This document shows positions 42,198-51,542 of a stretch of DNA of 64,000 nt, in pieces (within the stretch, counting starts at the first letter, position 1; the number at the start of each line of letters is the position of its first letter). Source of the DNA: DAINPP01 sp036743375 (GTDB lineage Bacteria; Thermotogota; Thermotogae; MWEM01); the NCBI GenBank assembly GCA_036743375.1, contig DAINPP010000008.1, positions 1-64,000 of the forward strand, read 5' to 3'. The position numbers and the translations under genes were made by a program. The notes below the pieces were generated by a model, which saw only the letters and a program-made list of their open reading frames with translations, was not told the origin of the DNA and did not search any database.

Positions 42198-44786
42198 ATG
42201 TTAAAACGAATAAGTACGATTGAAGATCTGGATCTTTTTTTAAGTAATGCAAGACGTGCACAAAGTGACTATGCGACTTATTCACAGGAAAAAGTGGATG
42301 AGATCTTCAGAAGGGCTTCCATGTCGGCAAATTCCTATCGAATATGGCTGGCCAAGGAAGCGGTAAACGAAACGGGCATGGGAATTGTGGAAGACAAAGT
42401 AATCAAAAATCATTTTTCTGCGGAATATATATACAACAGTTATAAAGACACGAAGACATGCGGCATTATCGAGGAAGATGATGTGGCGGGTATCACAAAG
42501 GTAGCAGAACCCATCGGTATCATTGCCGGTGTCGTTCCGACAACCAACCCGACCTCAACAACCATTTTTAAGGCTTTGCTGGCCTTGAAGACGAGAAATG
42601 CCATCATCTTTTCCCCACATCCGAGGGCAAAGAAATGTACGGCAGCGGCGGCCAGAATCATCAGTGAGGCTGCAGTGGCTGCGGGTGCACCGGAAGGGAT
42701 TGTCGGATGTATTTCCGATCCGAGCATAGAATTAACCAATTATCTGATGAAACATCCGGAGATTAACCTGATCCTTGCGACGGGAGGCCCGGGAATGGTC
42801 AAGGCGGCTTATTCCTCCGGAAAACCTGCGATAGGTGTTGGAGCGGGGAATACACCGGCGTTGATAGATGAAACGGCCGATATTCTGATGGCAGCCAATT
42901 CCATCTTGATGAGTAAAACGTTTGATAACGGGGTTATATGTGCCTCCGAACAGTCCATCATCGTTGTGGAGGAAGTGTATGAAACGGTAAAGGCCGAACT
43001 GAAAAAGAGAGGGGCTTATGTCCTTTCCGGGGAAGAAAAGGCGCAAGTTGGTGAAAATCTTGTGAAAAACGGCGCCATAAATGCGGCGATTGTTGGGCAG
43101 AGCGCCTTCAGAATAGCGGCGATGTCCGGTGTACAGGTTCCCGAAGATGCACAGGTGCTGATCGCCGAGTGTACGGAAGTAGGAGAAAGCGAACCGTTTT
43201 CCCGTGAAAAACTCTCACCTACCCTTGCCATGTACATGGCCAAAGATTTTGACGAGGGTCTGAAAAGAGCCGTATCGCTCGTTAAATTTGGCGGAATGGG
43301 TCATACGTCGGTTCTCTACACGAATCCGGAGAATACGGACAGGATAAACCAATATGGGGCGGCAATGAAAACGGGAAGAATTCTGGTGAACATGCCGGCC
43401 TCACAGGGTGCCATAGGAGATCTTTACAATTTCAGACTCGAACCGTCACTCACACTTGGTTGCGGTTCCTGGGGGGGAAACTCTGTCAGTGAAAACGTGG
43501 GGGTAAAACATCTGATGAATATAAAAACAGTTGCAAAAAGACAGGAAAATATGCTCTGGTTCAGGGTACCACCGAAGATATATCTGAAGCCCGGTGCACT
43601 TGAAGTGGCACTCAAGGAATTAAACGACAAGAGAAGGGCCTTCGTCGTGACGGATGCCTACCTGTTCCAGAATGGTTATGCGGACAGAATAGTGGAAACG
43701 ATGAAGTCAATGAATATAGAAACAGAGGTGTTCTACGAAGTCGAACCGGATCCGACCACAAAAACGGTTCACAAGGGTCTTGAAATGATGAACGCCTTCA
43801 AACCGGATGTCATCATCGCGCTCGGAGGCGGATCGCCGATGGATGCCGCGAAGATCATGTGGCTCATGTATGAACACAGCGAGGTGAAATTTGAAGTCCT
43901 TGCACAGCGTTTCATGGATATCAGAAAGAGGATCTTCAAGTTTCCCGAACTTGGAAAGAAGGCGACGATGGTCTGCGTTCCGACCACATCGGGAACCGGT
44001 TCTGAAGTCACACCGTTTGCCGTGGTAACGGATGAAAAGACGGGAGTCAAATATCCAATCGCCGACTATGAACTGACACCGGATATGGCAATCGTAGATC
44101 CCGATCTCGTCATGAACATGCCAAAGGGACTGACGGCCAATTCAGGTATAGATGCACTGGTTCATGCGATCGAGGCTTATGTTTCCGTTCTCGCAACAGA
44201 CTTTACCTACGGGCATTCCCTCCAGGCAATCAACCTCATCTTTAATTATCTGCCAAGGGCCTATAAAGACGGCAGTGACAGAAGGGCGAGGGAAAAAGTA
44301 CACTTTGCCTCAACCATCGCCGGTATGGCCTTCGGGAATGCGTTCCTCGGAATCTGCCATTCGATGGCTCACAAACTTGGTTCCATGTTCCACGTTCCAC
44401 ATGGGTTGGCCAATGCTTTGCTGATCAGTCAGGTGATCAAGTATAACTCAATGGAGGCTCCGAGAAAGCAGACACCGTTCCCACAGTACAAGTATCCACA
44501 TGCAGCCTTGAGGTATGGCAGAATTGCAGACCATTTGAATCTCGGTGGCACTAATGATGATGAAAAGGTAGACAAACTGATAGAAGCCGTCGAAGCATTG
44601 AAAAAAGAACTGAAAATCCCGAATTCGATTAAGGAACTCGGAATCAGTGAAGAGGATTTCTACTCCAGACTCGATGAAATGTCAGAACTGGCGTTCGATG
44701 ACCAGTGTACGACGGCAAATCCAAGATATCCCCTTATCAGCGAAATAAAGGAATTGTACATAAAAGCTTATGAAGGAACATTATAA
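42198..44786 (+). CDS. adhE: Bifunctional acetaldehyde-CoA/alcohol dehydrogenase
   Basis: An 862-aa enzyme that converts acetyl-CoA to ethanol through acetaldehyde, oxidising two NADH. The N-terminal aldehyde dehydrogenase domain (about 1-440) has the catalytic Cys in NGVICASEQS. The C-terminal iron-dependent alcohol dehydrogenase (about 455-862) has the GGGSPMD and GTGSE nucleotide segments and the metal-binding HSMAHKLG and HVPHGLANA His. SD AAGGAGG is optimal. Rex-like dyads upstream predict repression at low NADH. The next genes follow at 14, 9, 6, 9 and -4 nt, so a six-gene unit is likely. Confidence 0.97.
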   Translation: MLKRISTIEDLDLFLSNARRAQSDYATYSQEKVDEIFRRASMSANSYRIWLAKEAVNETGMGIVEDKVIKNHFSAEYIYNSYKDTKTCGIIEEDDVAGITKVAEPIGIIAGVVPTTNPTSTTIFKALLALKTRNAIIFSPHPRAKKCTAAAARIISEAAVAAGAPEGIVGCISDPSIELTNYLMKHPEINLILATGGPGMVKAAYSSGKPAIGVGAGNTPALIDETADILMAANSILMSKTFDNGVICASEQSIIVVEEVYETVKAELKKRGAYVLSGEEKAQVGENLVKNGAINAAIVGQSAFRIAAMSGVQVPEDAQVLIAECTEVGESEPFSREKLSPTLAMYMAKDFDEGLKRAVSLVKFGGMGHTSVLYTNPENTDRINQYGAAMKTGRILVNMPASQGAIGDLYNFRLEPSLTLGCGSWGGNSVSENVGVKHLMNIKTVAKRQENMLWFRVPPKIYLKPGALEVALKELNDKRRAFVVTDAYLFQNGYADRIVETMKSMNIETEVFYEVEPDPTTKTVHKGLEMMNAFKPDVIIALGGGSPMDAAKIMWLMYEHSEVKFEVLAQRFMDIRKRIFKFPELGKKATMVCVPTTSGTGSEVTPFAVVTDEKTGVKYPIADYELTPDMAIVDPDLVMNMPKGLTANSGIDALVHAIEAYVSVLATDFTYGHSLQAINLIFNYLPRAYKDGSDRRAREKVHFASTIAGMAFGNAFLGICHSMAHKLGSMFHVPHGLANALLISQVIKYNSMEAPRKQTPFPQYKYPHAALRYGRIADHLNLGGTNDDEKVDKLIEAVEALKKELKIPNSIKELGISEEDFYSRLDEMSELAFDDQCTTANPRYPLISEIKELYIKAYEGTL

Positions 44787-44800
44787 AAGGAGCTGAGCAT

Positions 44801-45061
44801 ATGAAAGATATCTATGTCTGCATGGGAAGTGCCTGTTATCTGAAGGGATCCAGCCAGGTAGTGGACACGCTGAAAAAAGAGATCGAACGTGAGAATCTTG
44901 AAGCCAGGATACATCTGAAGGGATCTTTCTGTATAGGCCCCTGTAACAAGGGTGTAGTCATAAAGATCGATGATGAGGTTTTCTGTCAATTCAGTCCGGA
45001 AAATGTGGTATCGAGATTTCATAAAGAGATAATTCCGTATATCAATTCGCTTGAAGAGTAA
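44801..45061 (+). CDS. Thioredoxin-like [2Fe-2S] ferredoxin 1
   Basis: An 86-aa protein with four Cys in the NuoE/thioredoxin-like ferredoxin pattern: Cys7 and Cys12 (CMGSAC), Cys44 and Cys48 (CIGPC). It would carry one [2Fe-2S] cluster and pass electrons. The same domain forms the C-terminus of HydA at 58502 and the N-terminus of HydB at 60493. Located between adhE and a PAS gene, it may feed electrons to or from the group-B-like hydrogenase. Confidence 0.88.
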   Translation: MKDIYVCMGSACYLKGSSQVVDTLKKEIERENLEARIHLKGSFCIGPCNKGVVIKIDDEVFCQFSPENVVSRFHKEIIPYINSLEE

Positions 45062-45070
45062 GGTGATTGG

Positions 45071-45571
45071 ATGCCAAAAAATATCTGGGAAGAAATATGG
45101 GAATCGGATCCGAACGGGTTGATGGTAGTAGATAAAGAGATGAAGATTCAGGCGGTAAACAATTCATTCCTGAAGATATTCAGGCTTGAGGGAACGGATG
45201 TTCTCGGAAGATCCGCATTGGAGTTCTTTGATAACCTCGATGATCTCTATGAGGTTAAAAATGATTATCTGCAGGTGATCAGAAGAATACACGATTATCC
45301 CGAACTGGAAATCAGAACCTCAGAAGTCTGTTATTCGGTCGATGATGGAACGCTCATAGCAAAGGTCTTTAACGATATTTCACTGCAGCAGAAGAAAGAG
45401 AAGGAATTGAACGCGTTAAAATACAAAGTCATAGATGAAGTGAACAAGATTGCGGAAAAACAGATGAAGATCGTACAGGAAATAGCTTCCATCCTGGGAG
45501 AAACGACAGCAGAAACCAAAGCAAGCCTCTTCAAACTGGTTAATACCTTTAAAGAAGAAGAGCAGAGGTGA
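45071..45571 (+). CDS. Stand-alone PAS-domain sensor protein
   Basis: A 166-aa protein. Residues 1-110 are a PAS domain (SDPNGLMVVDKEMKIQAVNN) and the rest is a helical, coiled-coil-like tail ending in acidic residues. It resembles the last 165 residues of the HydS protein at 56670 (SPNGIVILDNDLRIIHMNN, and a similar tail). There is no histidine kinase or DNA-binding domain. It is followed by a SpoIIE-type phosphatase, as HydS is in the second cluster, so PAS and phosphatase probably work together. Confidence 0.88.
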   Translation: MPKNIWEEIWESDPNGLMVVDKEMKIQAVNNSFLKIFRLEGTDVLGRSALEFFDNLDDLYEVKNDYLQVIRRIHDYPELEIRTSEVCYSVDDGTLIAKVFNDISLQQKKEKELNALKYKVIDEVNKIAEKQMKIVQEIASILGETTAETKASLFKLVNTFKEEEQR

Positions 45572-45577
45572 TGAGTT

Positions 45578-46741
45578 ATGACATCCGCAGTGGTTTACGA
45601 CAAAAACCTGAATAAACAGAATGAATCCGTATGCGGAGATAATGTTCAGATAAAGAAACTGACGGATTCAAAGATAATCATCCTTTCAGACGGTTTGGGC
45701 AGCGGGATTAAGGCGAGTATTCTGTCGATATTGACGACTGAGATCATAGGCACGCTGTTTGAAAACAAGGTGCCGGTTGAAGAGATCGTCGATACCATCA
45801 CCAAGACCCTTCCCGTTTGTAAGCATCGTGGAATAGCGTATTCAACATTTACGATCATACAGATCTTTTCAAATGGTGTTGTAAAAATTGTCAATTATGA
45901 CAATCCGGATCCCGTTATCATCAAAGGTCGAATGGTGTATGAACCCAAATACACCGAGCAGATCTCAAACAACAAACGGATAAGAACGGCCATTTTTAAT
46001 CTCCAGGAAGACGATTTTATCTTCGCCATGTCCGATGGACTTGTACATGCCGGGATAGGAAACCTGCTTGATTTTGGATGGGGAACGGATAATCTGATTA
46101 ACTGTCTGATGAAATTAAAGGCCAAATCGGACGATTTGAAACATATCGTCGATGACCTGATAGAAATTACCTATAACTATTACGAGGAGAAACCGGGGGA
46201 TGATTCCACACTGATAGGGATTAAGATCACTGAGAAACCCAGAATGTTCGTCTTTACAGGTCCACCTCTCGAAAAAAAGATGGACAGGCATTATGTGGAG
46301 GAATTCCTGAACCAGAACGGAACCCGTGTGATATGTGGCGGAACGACCAGTAATATCGTTTCAAGGATCACGGGAAACGAACTGGAGATACAGTTCAGAA
46401 TGACGCGAGGAAACGATCTCCCGCCTTATGGCCTGATGAAGGGGGTAGATCTTGTAACCGAAGGGGTACTGACCCTTCAGAAGTTGAACAAACTGCTGGA
46501 TTCCTGTGAAAAGAACATGTTTGAATATGAGGTAGAAGATGAAAACATAGATGGGGCTCACAAGATGTTTGTGATGCTCAGAAACAGTGATGAGATCGAT
46601 TTTACGGTTGGCCGGAAGGTAAATGCCTTTTATCACAACCCGGCGCTTCCGTTTGATATGTCGATCAGATCTTCACTGATCAGGGATATTACGGGAAATC
46701 TCAAGCGGCTCGGAAAAATCGTAACGATACAATACTGTTAA
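45578..46741 (+). CDS. SpoIIE-type PP2C phosphatase with conserved C-terminal domain, copy 1
   Basis: A 387-aa protein. Residues 1-220 are a PP2C/SpoIIE Ser/Thr phosphatase with metal-binding Asp in LSDGLGSG, MSDGLVHAG and PGDDSTLIG. From about residue 227 comes a second domain I do not recognise (FTGPPLEKK, then RVICGGTTSNIVSR). Both domains recur in the phosphatase at 55530. No anti-sigma or anti-anti-sigma partner is encoded nearby. It lies between the PAS and [2Fe-2S] genes. Confidence 0.88.
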   Translation: MTSAVVYDKNLNKQNESVCGDNVQIKKLTDSKIIILSDGLGSGIKASILSILTTEIIGTLFENKVPVEEIVDTITKTLPVCKHRGIAYSTFTIIQIFSNGVVKIVNYDNPDPVIIKGRMVYEPKYTEQISNNKRIRTAIFNLQEDDFIFAMSDGLVHAGIGNLLDFGWGTDNLINCLMKLKAKSDDLKHIVDDLIEITYNYYEEKPGDDSTLIGIKITEKPRMFVFTGPPLEKKMDRHYVEEFLNQNGTRVICGGTTSNIVSRITGNELEIQFRMTRGNDLPPYGLMKGVDLVTEGVLTLQKLNKLLDSCEKNMFEYEVEDENIDGAHKMFVMLRNSDEIDFTVGRKVNAFYHNPALPFDMSIRSSLIRDITGNLKRLGKIVTIQYC

Positions 46742-46750
46742 GGGGATGAA

Positions 46751-46999
46751 ATGATGGAAATAAAAATATGCGTGGGAACAACTTGTCACCTTCTTGGATC
46801 ATCATCACTGGTGGAAGCCATTAATGAACTACCTGAGGAGATTAAAACAAAGATAACACTGAAATATTCTACCTGTTTTGATAAATGCCAGCAGGAGATG
46901 GTTCCCCCTGTAGTAAACATAGATGGAGAATTCTTCGATGATCTGAATCCGGCCAAGATGAAGCAGCTGATCATTGAGAAAGCCGGCGAGGACCATTGA
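46751..46999 (+). CDS. Thioredoxin-like [2Fe-2S] ferredoxin 2
   Basis: An 82-aa protein with the Cys pattern Cys7, Cys12 (CVGTTC) and Cys42, Cys46 (CFDKC), the same as the 44801 protein but diverged (no GP after the second pair). It overlaps the following hydrogenase by 4 nt, so it is the most likely direct electron partner of that enzyme. Confidence 0.87.
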   Translation: MMEIKICVGTTCHLLGSSSLVEAINELPEEIKTKITLKYSTCFDKCQQEMVPPVVNIDGEFFDDLNPAKMKQLIIEKAGEDH

Positions 47000-48426
47000 A
47001 TACAAATTTCAATGGCCTGATGAGTGAAAGGAGTTTTGTCTTCAATGAAGTGATGAAGAAGAGAAGGCAGACACTCATCGAACTTGCGAAAATGATTGAC
47101 AACGGCAATCTGCAGGAGGAACTGCCCAAGCTGCCGAAGAAAATAATACCGGATTCGTCAGAACAGGTTTATCTCGAAAGAGAAATATTATCACAGAAAT
47201 TAAAGATTTATCTCGGTCTGGACTATGATAAGACGAGAGATATAGAACTCTATGAAATTGCACAGGACGTTGAGGAATTTGTCTCCGTAGATTCTGAATA
47301 CAAGGCTTACGGGAAGTTTATACAGGTTATCAAAGAGGCCTGTGACAGATGCCCCTCGGGAAGATATTATGTGACGGATCTCTGCAGGAACTGTCTGGCC
47401 CATTCCTGTCACAGTGTATGTCCCAAAAAGGCGATAGAGATCAGAAACAACCGGGCCTATATCGATTCGGAAAAATGTATAGGCTGCGGATTATGTGCGA
47501 ATGCCTGTCAGTATTACTCCATCGTTAAACTGGAAAGACCCTGTGAAACCGCCTGTCCGGTCGATGCGATCAGCCGGGATGATACCTTCGCGGCAGATAT
47601 CAGCGAAGAGCGATGTGTGAGCTGCGGAATCTGTTCTACCGCCTGTCCCTTTGGGGCGATCGAATCCACCTCCGATTTTTTCCCGGTGATCCGCTCACTC
47701 AACGGGACGGATAAAACGATTGCCATCATAGCCCCGTCCATCGTTTCACAGTTCGGGCCAAGGACAACGGTTGGACAGATCAAGAATGCCATCATGGAAT
47801 GTGGTTTCGATGAATGTCTCGAAGTTGCCATCGCTGCGGATTATGTGGCGGAAAAAGAGGCTCGTCTGGTTAACGAGGAATCGCATTGTGTACTTACTTC
47901 CTGTTGTCCGGCCTTTGTTGACTATGTGAGGAAATTCCAGAAACCGTATGAAAGTCAGATCTCATCCGTTCCGTCGCCGATGGCGGTGATGGGGAACGAC
48001 CTCAAGATCATCGAAGATGATACCCGAATCGTCTTCATCGGCCCCTGTTTCGCAAAACGAAAAGAGGCTTGGGAAAACAAATCGGTAGATTATGTGATGA
48101 CGTTTGAAGAACTCGGAGCCCTGTTTATTGCAAAGGGCATAGAGCCGACAAAACTCGATGATGCGGAGATCGGAGGCACGCCGGAAGGCTGGGGATTCGC
48201 CTTCAGCGGAGGAGTCACCGAAGCCCTTGAAGCCGTGGATCAGGTGAATGGAACGGTGTTGAGGATGAATGGCCTGGTGGAAGCCTCAACGCTATTCAAA
48301 CGGGTGGAAACGGAACCGATCAAACTGATCGAGGGGATGGCCTGCAGAGGCGGCTGTATAGCCGGCCCGGGGATCACCGTTGATCCGAGAATTGCAAAAC
48401 AGAAGATAAAAAAAATGAAATCATAA
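46996..48426 (+). CDS. [FeFe] hydrogenase, group-B-like
   Basis: A 476-aa iron hydrogenase. Residues 1-110 are unassigned and helical. Then come several ferredoxin-like motifs (CRNCLAHSCHSVCP, CIGCGLCANAC, CETACP, CVSCGICSTACP). The H-cluster motifs are TSCCPAF (L1), GPCFAKRKEA (L2) and MACRGGCIAGPG (L3); all Cys ligands are present, including the proton-relay Cys. The L1-L3 wording fits group B, whose members are poorly characterised. Start at TTG 46996; ATG 47020 is possible. It ends the adhE unit. Confidence 0.88.
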   Translation: MNTNFNGLMSERSFVFNEVMKKRRQTLIELAKMIDNGNLQEELPKLPKKIIPDSSEQVYLEREILSQKLKIYLGLDYDKTRDIELYEIAQDVEEFVSVDSEYKAYGKFIQVIKEACDRCPSGRYYVTDLCRNCLAHSCHSVCPKKAIEIRNNRAYIDSEKCIGCGLCANACQYYSIVKLERPCETACPVDAISRDDTFAADISEERCVSCGICSTACPFGAIESTSDFFPVIRSLNGTDKTIAIIAPSIVSQFGPRTTVGQIKNAIMECGFDECLEVAIAADYVAEKEARLVNEESHCVLTSCCPAFVDYVRKFQKPYESQISSVPSPMAVMGNDLKIIEDDTRIVFIGPCFAKRKEAWENKSVDYVMTFEELGALFIAKGIEPTKLDDAEIGGTPEGWGFAFSGGVTEALEAVDQVNGTVLRMNGLVEASTLFKRVETEPIKLIEGMACRGGCIAGPGITVDPRIAKQKIKKMKS

Positions 48427-48454
48427 AGGGTATGCCCTCAAGTCAGTTTGACTT

Positions 48455-48522
48455 AAAAGGCAGTTTTTCCGTTCAGCCACGGCTTAATTCGTATGTGGCT
48501 CGATGGGGGAACTGCTTTTTTT
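48455..48522 (+). terminator. Terminator of the adhE-hydrogenase unit
   Basis: A long two-level hairpin: outer arm 48455-48466 with 48509-48520, inner AGCCAC (48475-48480) with GTGGCT (48495-48500), followed by T residues. Confidence 0.75.
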
Positions 48523-48675
48523 CAGGATTTAGCCTACTGACGGGGTCATTCTGCTGACAAAGATTCACAGAAATTCTTGTATGCCAACGCTTAAATTCCG
48601 TCACTATACCCCTGTAAATTTGATTGTGGGTTATTCGGCAAGTTCTATTCAGAAATTGGGGATTAGAAAAAGTTC

Positions 48676-48699
48676 AGGGGAGATTTTAATCTCTCCCCT
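48676..48699. terminator. Second hairpin between convergent genes
   Basis: AGGGGAGATT (48676-48685) pairs with AATCTCCCCT (48688-48697). It has a weak T tail and may serve the leftward GH84 transcript or back up the rightward one. The rest of 48523-48877 shows no gene. Confidence 0.55.
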
Positions 48700-48877
48700 T
48701 TATTGTTAACACATAGTAATTTGGCTTTTTGACAGGTCTGTTGATCACCTGTACTTTAAAATATTATTCCTTTGTAATACGATCTTCTTTTCCGGAAAAA
48801 GGCACCGATAACCATAAAATCTCCGTTTGAATTAACTCTCTAAAATCTGTTTTTATCCAAAGCAATGCTGTCATAAA

Positions 48878-50257
48878 TCAAAAGTCTACGAGTCTCAGGA
48901 GTCCCTTGCAGGTAATCAGTGTTTCAAAGGCATACTCCCTGATACTGCTGCCAAACACCCTCGTTCTGAAATCGACGGTTTTTCTTAAAACGTCTTCGGT
49001 CTCTCTTATCGCCTGTCTCATAGAAAGGATCTTGTCGTGTTTCGGATGCTCATCCTTGTAGACGATCTCTATTATTTCTACCAGAGCCGAGAGCTTCATG
49101 AGTAATTCACCATAGATTCCAAATTCCTGCAGCCAGTCTCCGATATCGCCTTTTAAGTCTTCATCGGCGTGTTCGGTGATCTTTTCATAAGCTCCGGCTA
49201 TCATTTCTGCCCTTTTACCGAGTAATTCACTCAGTTCAGGCAGCTTGCCGTTTTTCCAGAAACCATCGAACAGGTTCTTCATTTCCGCTGCTTTTTCAGG
49301 TTCGCCAGGGTTTACAGGACTGACATCGTTGGCCTGTGCAAAGCAGAGATACGCCTTCCAGAATTCCGGATACATCTCCTTTATCGTCTCTTTTAATGCT
49401 TCAGCCGGACAATAGTCAGAGGGATTATCCATGTATTTTTTTATATTTTTCAGGGTCAGAAGAGAGGCATAGGGCTGATTCATCGGGTTGATGACCAAAC
49501 CGGTGCAACGTTCGTACATCGTCTTCTCTCGCCCCTTGTACAACCCGATATGCAGTTCGGGAACCATCACCGAATCGTTCACGGGAAAATTATCCCATAT
49601 CATGATGTCCCGGCCAAATGCCTCGGCGGCCATTTCTACATTTTTAAGCGGTATTTTTTCGGAACACACCTGTGGTCCCGTCCACATGATCTCTATTTCC
49701 TTATAGAGATGTTTTCCGAGTGTAAAATGATACGGCCCAACCGTTTCCCCATGATAGGGGGTTGGACACAGGATCATCTTTAATCCTTCTATTTCATCTT
49801 TTAACGCATCATACAGCCTGTTGACGAAATCACTCTGTGCATCGGCCAAAGACGCATATTTCCGGATATCCCCCTCATGAACCAGTTTTTCAGGGATATC
49901 ATCCAGGAAGATAGAAATCGTTTTTACACCCAAACGGGAAAATTCAAGGTATTTCTGTTTTAATATATCCAGTTCTTTCTGATCCGAATAGACCAGTGAC
50001 AATCCCGGGCTGACAGCCATTGAGATATCAACGCCGTGTGCCGCTCCTGTTTTAATCAGTTCTGAAAATTTGTCGCAGAAAGCCTGATCATACATCTCAC
50101 GCCAGTTTTCCCTGTGAAACAGGTCGATTTTGGGCGCGTATATGTATAAATTGTATCCAATATCACCTGCAAAGCTGACAACATCTCTTCTCTGTTTCCA
50201 GGTCCATTCTTTTCCATAAAAGCCTTCTACTATTCCCCTTGTCTGAAAATAAGCCAT
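48878..50257 (-). CDS. GH84 beta-N-acetylglucosaminidase (O-GlcNAcase/hyaluronidase family)
   Basis: Glycoside hydrolase of 459 aa that removes terminal GlcNAc by substrate-assisted catalysis. Family features: GFYGKEWTW at residues 12-20, the catalytic pair Asp119-Asp120 in FLDDIP, and WDNFPVND. There is no signal peptide, so it acts in the cytoplasm on imported oligosaccharide, unlike many secreted GH84 enzymes. The carbohydrate-binding modules of the clostridial enzymes are absent. It is the last gene of the ROK-importer operon. Confidence 0.9.
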   Translation of the reverse strand: MAYFQTRGIVEGFYGKEWTWKQRRDVVSFAGDIGYNLYIYAPKIDLFHRENWREMYDQAFCDKFSELIKTGAAHGVDISMAVSPGLSLVYSDQKELDILKQKYLEFSRLGVKTISIFLDDIPEKLVHEGDIRKYASLADAQSDFVNRLYDALKDEIEGLKMILCPTPYHGETVGPYHFTLGKHLYKEIEIMWTGPQVCSEKIPLKNVEMAAEAFGRDIMIWDNFPVNDSVMVPELHIGLYKGREKTMYERCTGLVINPMNQPYASLLTLKNIKKYMDNPSDYCPAEALKETIKEMYPEFWKAYLCFAQANDVSPVNPGEPEKAAEMKNLFDGFWKNGKLPELSELLGKRAEMIAGAYEKITEHADEDLKGDIGDWLQEFGIYGELLMKLSALVEIIEIVYKDEHPKHDKILSMRQAIRETEDVLRKTVDFRTRVFGSSIREYAFETLITCKGLLRLVDF

Positions 50258-50276
50258 AACCTACACCTCTTTCGTT

Positions 50277-51542
50277 TTATCCTTTGACACCGCCTTCAAC
50301 GAGTCCGGCAATGATCTGCCTCTGGAAGATTAAAAATATGATAATAACCGGAATACCGGCAATGGAAGACGCGGCCATCATTCTCGGCCAGTCCGTCTGG
50401 TTTAATTTCTGAAACATGGCTAATCCGACCTGCACGGTTCGCATTCCCTTTGAATTTGTCATGACGAGTGGATAAAAGAGATCGTTCCACACGCTGATAA
50501 ATGTGTTGATCCCGAGTACGGCCATTGCGGGGGAACTTAAAGGCATGATGATGCGGGTGAAGATCTGGAAGTCGTTGGCTCCGTCGACATAGGCCGCTTC
50601 ATCGAGCGCGTGTGGTAACTGTTCGATGTACTGCCTCATGAAAAAGATACCAAACGGTGTGACCAGTGATGGAATGATCAGGGCCATATAAGTGTCTATC
50701 CATCCGAAAGATTTCATCAGCATGAATACCGGAATGATCGTAACCTGTGGTGGAATCATCATTGTAGAAAGTACCAGCATGAAGAGAAATTCCTTTCCCC
50801 TAAACTGCTTTCTCGCAAAGGCATAAGCCACCATTGTACAGAAGATCAGATTTCCGAGGACCACACACACGGAGACAAATCCACTGTTGAAGATATATCT
50901 GGCAAAATCCTGTTCCTGCCAGACATCAATGAAGTTTGCGAATGTCGGGAATTTGAGCTTCGTCTTGATGTCGTCCATGATGATTTCACCATTTTCCATG
51001 CCTTCCGGAATACGTACGAGGACTTTTATCTGTGATATATGCTCTGTTTCCACCTTTTCAAATTTATCCGGTTCATAGGGAATGGTGATCTGATTAAATT
51101 CATTGTTTTCTATCTTTTGTATTTCTATCTGGTCTTCATTGTCGTTGATATCCTTTAAACCCAGAAAAAGCGTACTTCCCGCCGGAGCCTTTATCAAGAG
51201 CGAGACATATTTCACGAGGTTCGTATCCTTGTTGCCCGTAAAGGCCGTGATCCCGTAATCGGCTTCGCTGTTTGCGGCGATGACCTTGACGCCCTTATTT
51301 GCTTCGGAGTCAACGGGTACGATTTCAAACGTTCTCGCGCCGACCGCTCTCATTTTCGTTTTGAGAAAGACCGGATTCGATTCAAATTCTATCAGGGTGT
51401 TTTCCTTGATAAGGTGAAACAAATCTCCCTGCGGGATAATTGACGTGAAGATCATCATGAACAGTGGCATCAGTGATATGACCAGTAAAACCATCAGCAG
51501 CACAAAGATCCAGATTCTCTGAACACCGGTTTTCTTTTTCAT
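50277..51542 (-). CDS. MalG-like ABC permease with large extracytoplasmic insert
   Basis: Membrane subunit of a carbohydrate importer, 421 aa against the usual 270-290. The first helix (about 10-32) is followed by an insert of about 140 residues (about 55-190) that is polar and beta-rich and ends IIMDDIKTKLKFPTF. The normal permease core then has the EAA loop (EAAYVDGANDFQIF). The insert resembles jelly-roll sugar-binding domains in its strand pattern. It overlaps the other permease gene by 4 nt. Confidence 0.9.
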   Translation of the reverse strand: MKKKTGVQRIWIFVLLMVLLVISLMPLFMMIFTSIIPQGDLFHLIKENTLIEFESNPVFLKTKMRAVGARTFEIVPVDSEANKGVKVIAANSEADYGITAFTGNKDTNLVKYVSLLIKAPAGSTLFLGLKDINDNEDQIEIQKIENNEFNQITIPYEPDKFEKVETEHISQIKVLVRIPEGMENGEIIMDDIKTKLKFPTFANFIDVWQEQDFARYIFNSGFVSVCVVLGNLIFCTMVAYAFARKQFRGKEFLFMLVLSTMMIPPQVTIIPVFMLMKSFGWIDTYMALIIPSLVTPFGIFFMRQYIEQLPHALDEAAYVDGANDFQIFTRIIMPLSSPAMAVLGINTFISVWNDLFYPLVMTNSKGMRTVQVGLAMFQKLNQTDWPRMMAASSIAGIPVIIIFLIFQRQIIAGLVEGGVKG

